In this document: one piece after another, positions 1 through 8,515 of the stretch
Layout: every line of letters starts with the position of its first letter
How positions within the stretch are numbered: position 1 is the stretch's first letter
NCBI RefSeq assembly: GCF_011040495.1
Contig: NZ_CP049037.1
Location: 1,612,001 to 1,676,000, forward strand
Length of the DNA stretch: 64,000 nt
Direction: 5' to 3'
DNA from: Pseudohalocynthiibacter aestuariivivens
GTDB taxonomy: Bacteria; Pseudomonadota; Alphaproteobacteria; Rhodobacterales; Rhodobacteraceae
The notes under the pieces: generated by a model
Database searches by the model: none
What the model saw: only the letters and a program-made list of their open reading frames with translations
Told to the model about the DNA's origin: nothing
Translations under genes and position numbers: made by a program

Positions 1-366
1 ATTCCTCACACCGATTTCACCCGCATTCTACAACTCAGCCGGGTTCATGTGTACCTGACCTATCCCTTCGTCCTCAGCTGGAGCCTTATGGAGGCGATGG
101 CCTGCGAGGCTGCGATCGTCGCCAGCGACACTGCCCCGGTGCGCGAGGTGATCACCGATGATGAAACGGGCCGCATGATCGATTTCTTTGACGGTGAAAC
201 ACTGGTGGATGAGGTCTGCGAACTGCTGGAGGATGCCGAGGCGCGCGCCGATCTGGGGCGCAATGCCCGCGCCCTCATGCAATCGCAATATGATCTTAAA
301 ACGATCTGTCTGCCGCGTCAGATTAAATGGGTGACAGAACTGATGGATCTGCCGCTGGTTGTCTGA
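1..366 (+). CDS. Glycosyltransferase, C-terminal end (5' truncated by window)
   Basis: The reading frame is open from the first base and ends at a TGA at 364-366, so only the last 121 residues are visible. The segment EAMACEAAIVASDTAPVREV matches the nucleotide-sugar binding region of GT-B glycosyltransferases (family 4 / 'group 1' type), where an E-x7-E-like stretch contacts the donor. It is followed by the usual end of such proteins, an acidic helix and a short C-terminal helix. The acceptor and the polymer made cannot be told from this fragment. The next gene is convergent, about 20 bases downstream. Confidence 0.8.
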   Translation: MPHTDFTRILQLSRVHVYLTYPFVLSWSLMEAMACEAAIVASDTAPVREVITDDETGRMIDFFDGETLVDEVCELLEDAEARADLGRNARALMQSQYDLKTICLPRQIKWVTELMDLPLVV

Positions 367-386
367 CGGAAAATCAACAAAGTGTA

Positions 387-839
387 CTAGCTGTTCTTCT
401 CATAGACAATAAACGGCGTTTTTTCTGCAACCTTGTCGTAGAGCATACGCCCTTTGTAATTGAATTCCTGCGTCTGCCAATAGATGCCCGGTATACCCGC
501 CGACTGGGCCGTGGCATGTACCGCCTCGATCAATGCACGCCCGACGCCCTTGCCGCGTATCGCAGGGTCCGCATAAAGGTCCATCAGGTAACAAGTGTCC
601 TCGACCGACCACAAAATGCGGTGGAAAAGAAAATGGGCAAGGCCCACAGGGCGGCCATCCAATTCGGCAATGAGCCCCTGATATTCTCCCGGCTGACCGC
701 TTAGCAAACGCGAGAACGCCGTTTGGAATACCTCTTCAGGCAGCTTTGTCTCGTAAAATTCCAGATAGGCCGTCCAAAGACGGTGCCAGTCGGCGTGATC
801 GTCCTCGCTCAATGGTCGAATCAGAATATCAGCAGTCAC
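387..839 (-). CDS. GNAT family N-acetyltransferase
   Basis: This is a predicted acetyl-CoA dependent N-acetyltransferase of 150 residues. The N-terminus (ILIRPLSEDDHADWHRLW) is the usual first strand and helix of the fold. The acetyl-CoA pyrophosphate loop is seen as IRGKGVGRALIEAVHATA, near residues 92-109. I chose the GTG at 837-839 because AAAGGGA lies 6 bases upstream of it. An in-frame ATG at 863 has no well-placed Shine-Dalgarno sequence. The substrate is unknown. It stands alone, convergent with the glycosyltransferase fragment. Confidence 0.8.
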   Translation of the reverse strand: MTADILIRPLSEDDHADWHRLWTAYLEFYETKLPEEVFQTAFSRLLSGQPGEYQGLIAELDGRPVGLAHFLFHRILWSVEDTCYLMDLYADPAIRGKGVGRALIEAVHATAQSAGIPGIYWQTQEFNYKGRMLYDKVAEKTPFIVYEKNS

Positions 840-991
840 GATGCGTCCCTTTTCAATAGCCATCCTTCGAAGCAGGGTAATCCATAGATTACACCCCAAA
901 GGTACCATCACAGCCTAGGATTCGATTATCGCTCTGTCAGCCTCTTCCTCAATCGACTGTATGCCCCAAAGGCGCACAGACGGTTCGAGGA

Positions 992-1489
992 TCAGAACTT
1001 ACCCGCTTGGATTCGGAGCTGGCGCGCACGTGACAGGATGGCGTCCTCGACCGCACGCTGGGTGCCTGCCGCAACGGGTCCACCCTTGGACTGTAGTGCC
1101 ACATTGAGCGACCGCGCATCAAGCGCCGGATCACTGATCAGGATCGTCGCCCGGTAGGCACGTCCGCCACCCGGTGGAACGCCATACCCGGTAGAAATCA
1201 CGCCAGTAAAGGGATCAGCAGACTGGATCGGCAGAAAATCGAGCACATCCAGCGATGCGGTCCACAAGAAGCGGTTCACCTTGACACCGGTTTTATCGCC
1301 ACGGAACGCATCAAAAATGCTGGTGCCGTTGGTCACGCCGCCTGTGGTCGCCTCTTTGCCGCCTTCGACCTTGACCGCATCGGGATCGAACTTCGGTGGC
1401 TCGTTACCGCAGGCGGCCACGATGACCAGACAGGCCAGCATCCCGAATACACGCTTTGCAGAAGAAAAGATCATACCACCGCCCGACAT
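992..1489 (-). CDS. DUF3576 domain lipoprotein
   Basis: A 165-residue protein beginning with a lipoprotein signal peptide. The hydrophobic stretch MLACLVIVAACG ends in a lipobox-like Cys, so the mature protein should be lipid-anchored in the envelope. The remainder (GTSIFDAFRGDK, VNRFLWTASLDVLDFLPI, ISTGYGVPPGGGRAYRATILI) matches the DUF3576 family of alphaproteobacteria, whose function is not established. The ATG at 1489 has GAGGGG about 6 bases upstream, while the later ATG at 1474 has none. It is divergent from the YggS gene with about 150 bases between them, which must hold both promoters. Confidence 0.8.
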   Translation of the reverse strand: MSGGGMIFSSAKRVFGMLACLVIVAACGNEPPKFDPDAVKVEGGKEATTGGVTNGTSIFDAFRGDKTGVKVNRFLWTASLDVLDFLPIQSADPFTGVISTGYGVPPGGGRAYRATILISDPALDARSLNVALQSKGGPVAAGTQRAVEDAILSRARQLRIQAGKF

Positions 1490-1640
1490 TAATTGCCCCT
1501 CTCTACTATCCAAGCTGCGCCATCGGAGCAAGCGGTTTAGCTTTACCAGCGCCGGGATGCCAATTCACAGTTTGCATCCGGTCCCGTGCCTGATCTACTC
1601 CTGCCCCATAGCCGCAGCGTTAAACCGGAGAGACAGATTC

Positions 1641-2294
1641 ATGAGCTTAAGCGATATCACCACCCGAGTCCGCGCCGCCGCGATCGACTCAGGCCGATCC
1701 GCCGATTCCGTGACGCTGATCGCAGTATCCAAAGTGCAACCAGACACACGGGTAGAAGCCGTGCTATCCGAAGGACATAGGTGTTTCGGCGAGAACCGCG
1801 TGCAGGAGGCCGCCGGCAAGTGGCCCGAATTCCGCAAAACGTTCGACGGGGTGGACTTGCATCTGATCGGTCCACTCCAAAGTAACAAGGTGCGTCAGGC
1901 ACTTGATCTGTTTCAATCCATCCATTCCGTGGACCGTCCAAAGCTCGCCCGTACCATTGCTCGTGTCGCGCAGGAGGAAGGGCATTGTCCGGATCTCTTC
2001 ATACAGGTCAACACCGGTGAAGAGGATCAAAAGGCAGGCGTTCTACCTGCTGATGCAGATGGCTTTATCGCCGAATGCCGCGATCTGGATTTACCACTTA
2101 AAGGGCTGATGTGCATTCCTCCCGTGGAGGAAGAACCCAGCCTGCATTTCGCGTTACTTGCCAAGATCGCCAAGCGCAACGACCTGACCGGATTATCGAT
2201 GGGCATGAGCAGCGATTTCGAGAGCGCCATCGCGCTGGGTGCCACACATGTGCGCGTTGGCAGCGCGATTTTCGGCGCACGTCAAACGGGCTGA
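1641..2294 (+). CDS. YggS/PLPBP family pyridoxal phosphate homeostasis protein
   Basis: A 217-residue protein of the YggS (PLPBP/PROSC) family. These are single-domain alanine-racemase-like barrels that bind pyridoxal phosphate and buffer its supply without known catalysis. The PLP lysine is K31 in LIAVSKVQP, followed by the family segment FGENRVQEAAGKW and then HLIGPLQSNKVRQAL. The C-terminal LSMGMSSDFESAIALGATHV and VRVGSAIFG form the phosphate-binding end. The ATG at 1641 has GGAGAG upstream at proper spacing; a long in-frame extension upstream looks non-coding. The length is normal for the family. Confidence 0.93.
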   Translation: MSLSDITTRVRAAAIDSGRSADSVTLIAVSKVQPDTRVEAVLSEGHRCFGENRVQEAAGKWPEFRKTFDGVDLHLIGPLQSNKVRQALDLFQSIHSVDRPKLARTIARVAQEEGHCPDLFIQVNTGEEDQKAGVLPADADGFIAECRDLDLPLKGLMCIPPVEEEPSLHFALLAKIAKRNDLTGLSMGMSSDFESAIALGATHVRVGSAIFGARQTG

Positions 2295-2317
2295 GGTAAT
2301 ACCCCAGCCCGGATAAT

Positions 2318-2671
2318 TCACGATCCTATTGCGAAGGTCTCGATCGGTGTACCCGAAGCAACCGCCTCTTTGATCCAGTTCGGCTGGCGACCGCGACCGG
2401 TCCAGGTCTGGCTGGGATCCTCTGGATTGCGGTATTTGGGCGCAACGGGTTTACCCCGCTTTGCAGATTTCGCGGCGGCTTCTTTTGTGCCGGATTTTGC
2501 ATTGTCCAAAAGCTCGTTGAGCGAATATCCTAATTGTTTTGCTTTCGCTTCAACCACAGCCAACGCATCTTTGCGCTCTTGCTTCTGTCGCGAAACAATT
2601 GCTCGCGCGACTTTTTTCTCCAGCGCGCGGAGTTCCGACATACTCATTTTCTTCAAGTCAATTTGCGACAT
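2318..2671 (-). CDS. H-NS-like nucleoid protein (HvrA family)
   Basis: A 117-residue H-NS histone-like protein. The N-terminal half is a charged oligomerisation helix region (MSMSELRALEKKVARAI, then RQKQERKDALAVVEAKAKQL). The C-terminal DNA-binding part contains YRNPEDPSQTWTGRGRQPNW, near residues 80-99, which carries the AT-hook-like TGRGRQP loop. Family members such as Rhodobacter HvrA bind curved AT-rich DNA and alter photosynthesis or nitrogen gene expression; that role is known for the family, not shown here. Upstream lies an unusually AT-rich 400-base spacer, suitable as a target for autoregulation. Confidence 0.92.
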   Translation of the reverse strand: MSQIDLKKMSMSELRALEKKVARAIVSRQKQERKDALAVVEAKAKQLGYSLNELLDNAKSGTKEAAAKSAKRGKPVAPKYRNPEDPSQTWTGRGRQPNWIKEAVASGTPIETFAIGS

Positions 2672-3072
2672 GAATTTTCAATCCTTAATTCGTTCTTGTT
2701 CTAGGCATTGTTTAATTTAGCCCGTCGCAAGAAGTTGTGCAAAGCAAATCACATCAACCATTCGTAGTAATCAGGTTACGATCAATCATATGATTTTGAT
2801 GCTTTGAATGCGCCTTTTCCATTGGATGATATTCCATCCACCCCACGGAACTTCCCACTGACGCTATCCGAAGTTTTAAAATGCAGCTATAAGTTCGACT
2901 TTCAATAAGTATTCAAAAATCAACTTACTGCGGTCGCATTTTTTGTTGTGCACCATAGGGGGAACACCTAATCATGATGCCGGCGCTACGGTTCGACCAG
3001 TCGGATTATGGTTTTTTCTAATATCACCAGAAAAATGAAAAATTCAGCCATGCCGACCATTCGTTTTGGCAG
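2672..3072. other. AT-rich intergenic region, no gene seen
   Basis: About 400 bases without a credible gene between the H-NS-like gene and the L,D-transpeptidase gene. It is visibly richer in A and T than its surroundings. It contains the perfect palindrome AATCATATGATT at 2784-2795 and a short dyad TGGATG-N6-CATCCA around 2820-2840. The region should hold the hvrA-like promoter. Short frames here show no family resemblance. Confidence 0.6.
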
Positions 3073-3570
3073 TCAGTCGCGCACGATCAGGCGGGTACCG
3101 GGAACAATCTCTTTTACGATCCGGTGCAGATGGTCACGCCGCAATGCAATGCAACCTTCGGTCGGAAAACCCGGCCTGCGCCATTGGTGCATGAATATAC
3201 ATGACCCGCGACCAGCCTGCGCATCCGGCCAATTCCAATCTGTTACCACGATCAAATCATAGAGTGGATCGGCCCGGCGCAACGTCTCATGGCTGTCTGC
3301 ATAGGGCTCCCGTACCAATTGATTGTAATCGACTGCACCGCTCGCATCCGACCAAAGATCACCGGGCCGAATCGGGGTCGCCCAACGCGCAGGGCGTGCC
3401 AGACGATCGGGGCGGTACAACAACCCGACAATCCGGTGCGTGCCGATAGGTGTGGCACCGTCACCTTCGCGTTTCTGCGCACTCAATCCACCGCGCCCTA
3501 TCGTGCAGGGGAACCGCTGCCCCATATAGCGCAATCCGGTGGGTGTAAGAACAAGATCGAAAGGTGTCAT
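3073..3570 (-). CDS. L,D-transpeptidase (YkuD domain) family protein
   Basis: A 165-residue protein with a YkuD catalytic motif. H128 lies in CIFMHQW and the nucleophile C140 in FPTEGCIALRRDHL, followed by the usual Arg. Family members make 3-3 crosslinks in peptidoglycan or attach proteins to it. This one has no recognisable signal peptide and almost nothing beyond the catalytic domain, so its export route is unclear. It lies 41 bases downstream of the FAD-dependent oxidoreductase gene on the same strand and may be co-transcribed with it. Confidence 0.85.
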   Translation of the reverse strand: MTPFDLVLTPTGLRYMGQRFPCTIGRGGLSAQKREGDGATPIGTHRIVGLLYRPDRLARPARWATPIRPGDLWSDASGAVDYNQLVREPYADSHETLRRADPLYDLIVVTDWNWPDAQAGRGSCIFMHQWRRPGFPTEGCIALRRDHLHRIVKEIVPGTRLIVRD

Positions 3571-3611
3571 GCGCCCTTTCTGCCCGATTGTCCGAGTGGG
3601 CGAAAGAGCCG

Positions 3612-4643
3612 TCAGTAAGACGCTTCTGGGCGAAAGCCACCCGGTATGCGGTCCACACCGTCCAACACCATATCTGCCATGATTTCACCAACCTTCGGTG
3701 CCATCCCAAAACCGATCTTGAATCCGCCATTGGCGATGAATTGACCCGCGTGCAATGGATGCACGCCCAGCATCGGCGCACGGCTTCGGCTGCGTGGACG
3801 TATTCCCGCCCACCGCGCGATCACCGGCACATCCCGCAGCGCAGGCACGGCATTGCGCGCGCGGCTGATGACGACGTCGAGTTGCGCATCGGTGCTGGTC
3901 GGATCGTCAAAGTCACGCTCTGAAGTCGACCCAATGGCGACGGTTCCATCGTTATGTGGGACAATGTGAACACCATCGACGAAGATTTGCGGCAGATCAG
4001 ACGCATCATATTCCAGCAATGCCGCCTGCCCCTTTATCCCGTTTCCAACCTGCCGGGAATGTGCGGTGGTCAGTTCCTCCAGCCCTGCGACACCCGTAGC
4101 CCACACGACGGCGCCAAGTGGCTCGCCAGCGCATCCAACATGGCCACCATGCGCAACGATTGCAGCCGCCAACGCATCACACGCTCGGCGCGGGTGAACG
4201 CGCGCACTCAGAGTGTCGCGGATCAGCAAACCTGACGGGGTCAGGGGCGTCCATTCAGTGCCATCAGATGCGACAACCTGCCAATCGGCCTGTCCACGCC
4301 AGAGATCACGCGCGCCGATGCCGCGCGCCTCGGCCAGCACACGCGCGGCATCGTCCGCCACTGGCTGTAACCGCCCGGATCGGGCATAGCCGGGATCGTG
4401 TCCCGACGCTTGGGCGATGTCGCTCCACCAGCGGTCCGCCAGCAGCAGGCTATCCAACTGAAACGCCTTCTTGTCATTCCAGTGCTCGGGTACATGCGGC
4501 GCCAACGCCCCCACGATCCCGCCAGAGGCTCCTGCCCCCGGTCCGCCCGGATCAATCACCTGCACCCGCGCGCCACGCCGCGCACAAGAATACGCAACCG
4601 ACAGCCCGAAAATTCCAGCTCCCATTACTGTCACATCGACCAT
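3612..4643 (-). CDS. FAD-dependent oxidoreductase resembling the C-terminal domain of MnmC
   Basis: A 343-residue DAO-type flavoprotein. The N-terminal FAD-binding motif is MGAGIFG (residues 7-13), followed by an acidic strand end (VQVIDPG). The segment GASGGIVGALAPHVPEHWND resembles the GASGNRQGALYP region of the E. coli MnmC oxidase domain, which converts cmnm5(s2)U to nm5(s2)U in tRNA. A C-terminal dinucleotide-fold return is seen in GQFIANGGFKIGFGMAPKVG. The methyltransferase half (mnmD) starts 76 bases away, divergently, which strongly supports a tRNA role. A generic glycine/D-amino-acid oxidase is the alternative. The ATG at 4643 fits the conserved start MVDVTVMG. Confidence 0.72.
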   Translation of the reverse strand: MVDVTVMGAGIFGLSVAYSCARRGARVQVIDPGGPGAGASGGIVGALAPHVPEHWNDKKAFQLDSLLLADRWWSDIAQASGHDPGYARSGRLQPVADDAARVLAEARGIGARDLWRGQADWQVVASDGTEWTPLTPSGLLIRDTLSARVHPRRACDALAAAIVAHGGHVGCAGEPLGAVVWATGVAGLEELTTAHSRQVGNGIKGQAALLEYDASDLPQIFVDGVHIVPHNDGTVAIGSTSERDFDDPTSTDAQLDVVISRARNAVPALRDVPVIARWAGIRPRSRSRAPMLGVHPLHAGQFIANGGFKIGFGMAPKVGEIMADMVLDGVDRIPGGFRPEASY

Positions 4644-4719
4644 TGTCAAAGCGCGCCCTCCCTTGCATGGTCGCCCCGTTCGCCGGAACTCTTTGGCGCA
4701 GGTGATAAAGGAAGAAAAC

Positions 4720-5397
4720 ATGCAGGGCCAGCAGGCCGAACTGGACTGGCGAACAGGTGATGTTCCGATCTCCACCCGGTTCGACGACCCTTATTTCAGC
4801 CTTGATAACGGGCTGGCGGAAACGGAGCATGTCTTTTTACAGGGTAATGGGCTGCCCGCACGATTCCGCGATGGATTTCGCATCGCAGAATTGGGTTTTG
4901 GCACCGGGCTAAACATGCTTACGACGCTTGCTGCCTGGCGCGCCATTGGCGCGCCAGGGCATCTGCACCTGACCTCATTCGAGGCCTTTCCCATGCATGC
5001 GGACGACATGCGGCGTGCGCTCGCGGGATATCCGCCTTTGGCGGCACTCGCAGCGCCATTGCTCGCCGGATGGACCGCCAATGCCCCCCGGATTGATCTA
5101 GGCGATGGTGCCATGCTGGAGGTGATAATCGGTGATGCACGCCAGACATTGCCCCAATGGGAAGGCGCCGCAGATGCGTGGTTTCTCGACGGGTTCTCGC
5201 CAGCCAAGAACCCTGAATTGTGGCAGCCAGACCTGATGCAGGCGGTTTTCAACCACACAGCCCCCTCTGGCACTGTTGCCACCTATACCGCCGCTGGTTT
5301 TGTCCGGCGTGGATTAGCCAATGCAGGGTTTGACGTATCACGCCAGCCGGGATACGGGCGCAAGCGACACATGACAGTTGCGGAACGCAAAAAATGA
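4720..5397 (+). CDS. mnmD: tRNA 5-methylaminomethyl-2-thiouridine methyltransferase MnmD
   Basis: A 225-residue SAM-dependent methyltransferase matching the N-terminal domain of MnmC, which methylates nm5s2U to mnm5s2U at the tRNA wobble position. The SAM loop is ELGFGTGLNML. The family signature DAWFLDGFSPAKNPELW follows, and a C-terminal TYTAAGFVRRGL / GYGRKRHM completes the fold. The start at 4720 is preceded by AAGGAAG. The oxidase half sits divergently upstream instead of being fused. The stop overlaps the start of the EamA gene (ATGA), implying translational coupling. Confidence 0.9.
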   Translation: MQGQQAELDWRTGDVPISTRFDDPYFSLDNGLAETEHVFLQGNGLPARFRDGFRIAELGFGTGLNMLTTLAAWRAIGAPGHLHLTSFEAFPMHADDMRRALAGYPPLAALAAPLLAGWTANAPRIDLGDGAMLEVIIGDARQTLPQWEGAADAWFLDGFSPAKNPELWQPDLMQAVFNHTAPSGTVATYTAAGFVRRGLANAGFDVSRQPGYGRKRHMTVAERKK

Positions 5398-6260
5398 CCG
5401 AACAGAATACGAAGCTCGGCATATGGATGATGTTGCTGACCACCTTCATCTTTGCGGTGCAGGACGGACTGTCGAGACATCTGGCAGGCGAATACAACGT
5501 CTATATGGTGATCATGGTTCGCTACTGGTTTTTCGCGGCCTTTGTGATCACCATCGCAGGGCGCAAGGCGGGCGGAATGCGTGCAGCCGCCCGCACGCGC
5601 CAACCTCTGTTGCAGGCGTTCCGCGCGTTGCTGCTGGTTACCGAAATTTGCGTGATGGTACTGGCTTTCACTTTGCTCGGACTGATTGAGAGCCACGCAG
5701 TCTTTGCCTGTTACCCCTTGCTGATCGCAGCCCTGTCGGGTCCGGTGCTGGGCGAACGGGTGGGTTGGCGGCGCTGGACCGCGATTGGCATCGGCTTCAT
5801 AGGGGTCCTCATCATTCTACAACCAGGCATTGGCGTCTTTCAGCCCGAGGCGATTGTTCCGTTGATCGCGGCGCTGATGTTCGCGCTTTACGGATTGCTC
5901 ACCCGATACGTCGCGCGACAAGACAGCGCCGCGACCAGCTTTTTCTGGACCGGGGTCGTAGGATCAATCGGCATGACTATCTTTGGCATGTGGTTCTGGG
6001 AACCCATGACAACAGCCGATTGGGGGTGGATGGCTATTTTGTGCATCACGGGTGCCAGCGGACATTACACGCTGATCAAATGCTATGAAGTCGCCGAAGC
6101 GAGCGCGGTGCAACCGTTTGCCTATCTGCAACTCGTTTTTGTCAGTATTATCGGCGTCTCTGTCTTTGGCGAGGCGATCCGCACCAACGTCGCCGTCGGC
6201 GTGACGATCGTTGTGGCCGCCGGGCTGTTCACCCTCTGGCGCGAACGCGTGACTTCATAG
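5394..6260 (+). CDS. EamA/DMT family transporter
   Basis: A 288-residue inner-membrane protein with about ten hydrophobic segments arranged as two EamA repeats. The first repeat covers roughly residues 8-140 (IWMMLLTTFIFAVQDGLSRH) and the second roughly 150-285. Motifs typical of drug/metabolite transporters are visible, such as LLIAALSGPVLGERVGWRRW and FGEAIRTNVAVGVTIVV near the ends of the repeats. The substrate is unknown. Its ATG overlaps the mnmD stop by four bases. Confidence 0.88.
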   Translation: MTEQNTKLGIWMMLLTTFIFAVQDGLSRHLAGEYNVYMVIMVRYWFFAAFVITIAGRKAGGMRAAARTRQPLLQAFRALLLVTEICVMVLAFTLLGLIESHAVFACYPLLIAALSGPVLGERVGWRRWTAIGIGFIGVLIILQPGIGVFQPEAIVPLIAALMFALYGLLTRYVARQDSAATSFFWTGVVGSIGMTIFGMWFWEPMTTADWGWMAILCITGASGHYTLIKCYEVAEASAVQPFAYLQLVFVSIIGVSVFGEAIRTNVAVGVTIVVAAGLFTLWRERVTS

Positions 6261-6387
6261 TTGCGGGTTTGAAGGTTTCGGGACGATTGAAAACAATGCG
6301 CTAAGGCCGCAGAATCCTGCATTTACCGAATGCAATGGTGACTCTGATCCACCCCCACACGCCCGGGCGACCACGTTCGCAATCGCG

Positions 6388-8352
6388 TCAATCCGTTTTG
6401 AGCGACGACGGCAGCGTTGCACCGATCAACTCGGCGCTGAATGGAATGGGCAATGGATCACGCCCCAGCCGCGCACGGTAAATCGGCAGACTTTCTGCCA
6501 CACGCTGGACGTAATTGCGCGTTTCACGGAACGGGATATGCTCGATCCAGTCGATCACATCCATACCATCCGCGCGCGGGTCGCCAAAACGTTCAATCCA
6601 CTGCGCCGGTCGACGCGGCCCGGCATTGTACCCCGCCGACATCATCACGACATTTGCACCGAATTCATCCGATAGCTGCGCCAAATAGGTGGATCCCAAT
6701 CGTGCGTTATACTCCCAATCGCGCAGCACACGGGATGCTTGGTGCGCCAGCTTCAGGTCTCGCGCCACATCGCTGGCGGTCCCCGGCATCAACTGCATCA
6801 GCCCCTGCGCCCCTACGCCGCTGGCCACCGACGGATCAAATTCGCTTTCTCGGCGGGCTATCGCCAGCGCCATTTCCATTGGCACCGGCAGATCCATCTC
6901 GATCATCGGATGCAGCGCATAGTATGCTTCTGGCAGGATGATCTGTCGCCGGGCAGCGTGCTTGCCCAGCATCACCTGCAAATGCGGTTGATCCAGATCG
7001 TTCAGCATTTGCGCCATTTGCCGCAGCCCGGTCTCATCCACAGTATCGGCCAGCGCGAGCGTAAACCGTTCAGCCAGGCTCCGTTGCCCTGCAGCCAATG
7101 CCGCAGCACCCGCTTGTGCCAACACCCCCCTCACGAAAGCGGCGTCCCGCCATGGCGGCACATCCGCCGCGCCGAGGCCCACATCAAACGGCAGCCCAGC
7201 CTTTTCCGCAGCGAGCAGCCCGTAAAAGCTGGTCTGGTGCTCTGCACCCTCTGCATAGGCTATTTGCGCGGCCTCGGTATCGCCCAGCGCCTCTTGGGCG
7301 CGCCCTATCCAGTACCCCGCCCGACCCAGCGAGATTGGTGTCTCCACTCCTGCACGTAAACGCTGGAAATGATCGCGCGCTAGTTCCGGCTCATCCAGAA
7401 ACCGTAGCGCCAGATATCCGGCCAACCATTCCAGATCGGCATAGGCCGCACCGTCGCTAAGCTGATGATGCGCCGCCAGATCATAGGCCAGCGCATATTG
7501 CTCGTCGCGCATCATCCGCCGCGCCAAACTGCGCCGCCAACCGGACCAGCGTTCTGCCTCGCCCAACCCGCCTGCAATACGACTCTGGGATTGCAGCAAC
7601 GCAATGGCCTTTTCACTTTCGTTGCGTTTGAGGTAGCGATTGAACCTTTCATAGGCGATCCCGGCGTCGTCGCGACGGTCTGCGGGCAGTTTGGCCAATG
7701 CCGCATCGAGCCCACTTTCATCACGCGCTATCTTGCGCCGCACCTCGGCAACTTCTCGATCGACCTCGGACACAAGCGGCAGCATTTGCGCACTATCTTT
7801 CAAACCGCGCCACAGTGTCATCTCCAGACGTGCCAGATGATGCGGCTCCAGCAGCGGCCCGTGCGCGTTGAGAAATGCAACATGCTCAGAGGTGCTGAGA
7901 TCCATCGTGCGCCACGCCAGAACTACCGTCGCCTCTGCTTCTCCGGTTTCGCCGCGGGCGATCAGGGCCTTGGCGTAGCGCAGCACACCTGTGGCAGTCT
8001 GCGGCTGCGTCCCAGAGTAGAACGTGATGACATCTGAGTTGCTTGCGTCCTCAAATACGGGCTCGCTTCGCTTGCGCAGATAGTCGAGGCCCGGCCAGTC
8101 CGGATTCGCCGCGAGAAAGCTCAGGACCTCTGCCGTCGTTCCACGCCCAGCCCTCAGGCGCGTCCATTCAATGATCGCCTCTGCGGCAGCGCCCTCTCGC
8201 GCGGCCAGTTCCGAGGCACGCGTCCACCGCCCACCGCCCGCGGCATCAAGCGCGCTGGCCAGCGCGCTGGGTGGGCGCATCTCAACGGGCTGTGATACAC
8301 TCGGGCCAGAGAGGTAAATCAGCACCAGAATCGCCGTAAATGCGCGCAACAT
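6388..8352 (-). CDS. Soluble lytic murein transglycosylase (Slt family)
   Basis: A 654-residue periplasmic lytic transglycosylase that cleaves the glycan strand to give anhydromuropeptides. A signal peptide (MLRAFTAILVLIYLSG) is followed by a long alpha-helical superhelix of about 440 residues. The C-terminal SLT domain has the catalytic Glu (about E502) in AIARRESEFDPS, then GAQGLMQLMPGTA, AGYNAGPRR and FRETRNYVQRV. The ATG at 8352 has AGGAA about 10 bases upstream and gives a clean signal peptide; an in-frame ATG at 8361 and a TTG at 8376 are possible. It is divergent from dapA. Confidence 0.93.
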   Translation of the reverse strand: MLRAFTAILVLIYLSGPSVSQPVEMRPPSALASALDAAGGGRWTRASELAAREGAAAEAIIEWTRLRAGRGTTAEVLSFLAANPDWPGLDYLRKRSEPVFEDASNSDVITFYSGTQPQTATGVLRYAKALIARGETGEAEATVVLAWRTMDLSTSEHVAFLNAHGPLLEPHHLARLEMTLWRGLKDSAQMLPLVSEVDREVAEVRRKIARDESGLDAALAKLPADRRDDAGIAYERFNRYLKRNESEKAIALLQSQSRIAGGLGEAERWSGWRRSLARRMMRDEQYALAYDLAAHHQLSDGAAYADLEWLAGYLALRFLDEPELARDHFQRLRAGVETPISLGRAGYWIGRAQEALGDTEAAQIAYAEGAEHQTSFYGLLAAEKAGLPFDVGLGAADVPPWRDAAFVRGVLAQAGAAALAAGQRSLAERFTLALADTVDETGLRQMAQMLNDLDQPHLQVMLGKHAARRQIILPEAYYALHPMIEMDLPVPMEMALAIARRESEFDPSVASGVGAQGLMQLMPGTASDVARDLKLAHQASRVLRDWEYNARLGSTYLAQLSDEFGANVVMMSAGYNAGPRRPAQWIERFGDPRADGMDVIDWIEHIPFRETRNYVQRVAESLPIYRARLGRDPLPIPFSAELIGATLPSSLKTD

Positions 8353-8515
8353 CTCTTGCATTTCCTGCCATTGCAAAGGATAGACAGCGCCAACCTATGC
8401 GCGTGCCGTGCCGTCGTCCATGAGCAATCCCGGATCCGGGCAGCATATCGCCGGGTTATGCCATTCTAATCCCACGGGCGACGCAACCGCCCATCTGATC
8501 CGAAAGGAGCGCGAC

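Noticed and set aside
2289..2309. Stem GGCTGAGG/CCCCAGCC at the end of the YggS gene as a terminator
   Set aside because: It contains a mismatch and no U tract follows; too weak to call.
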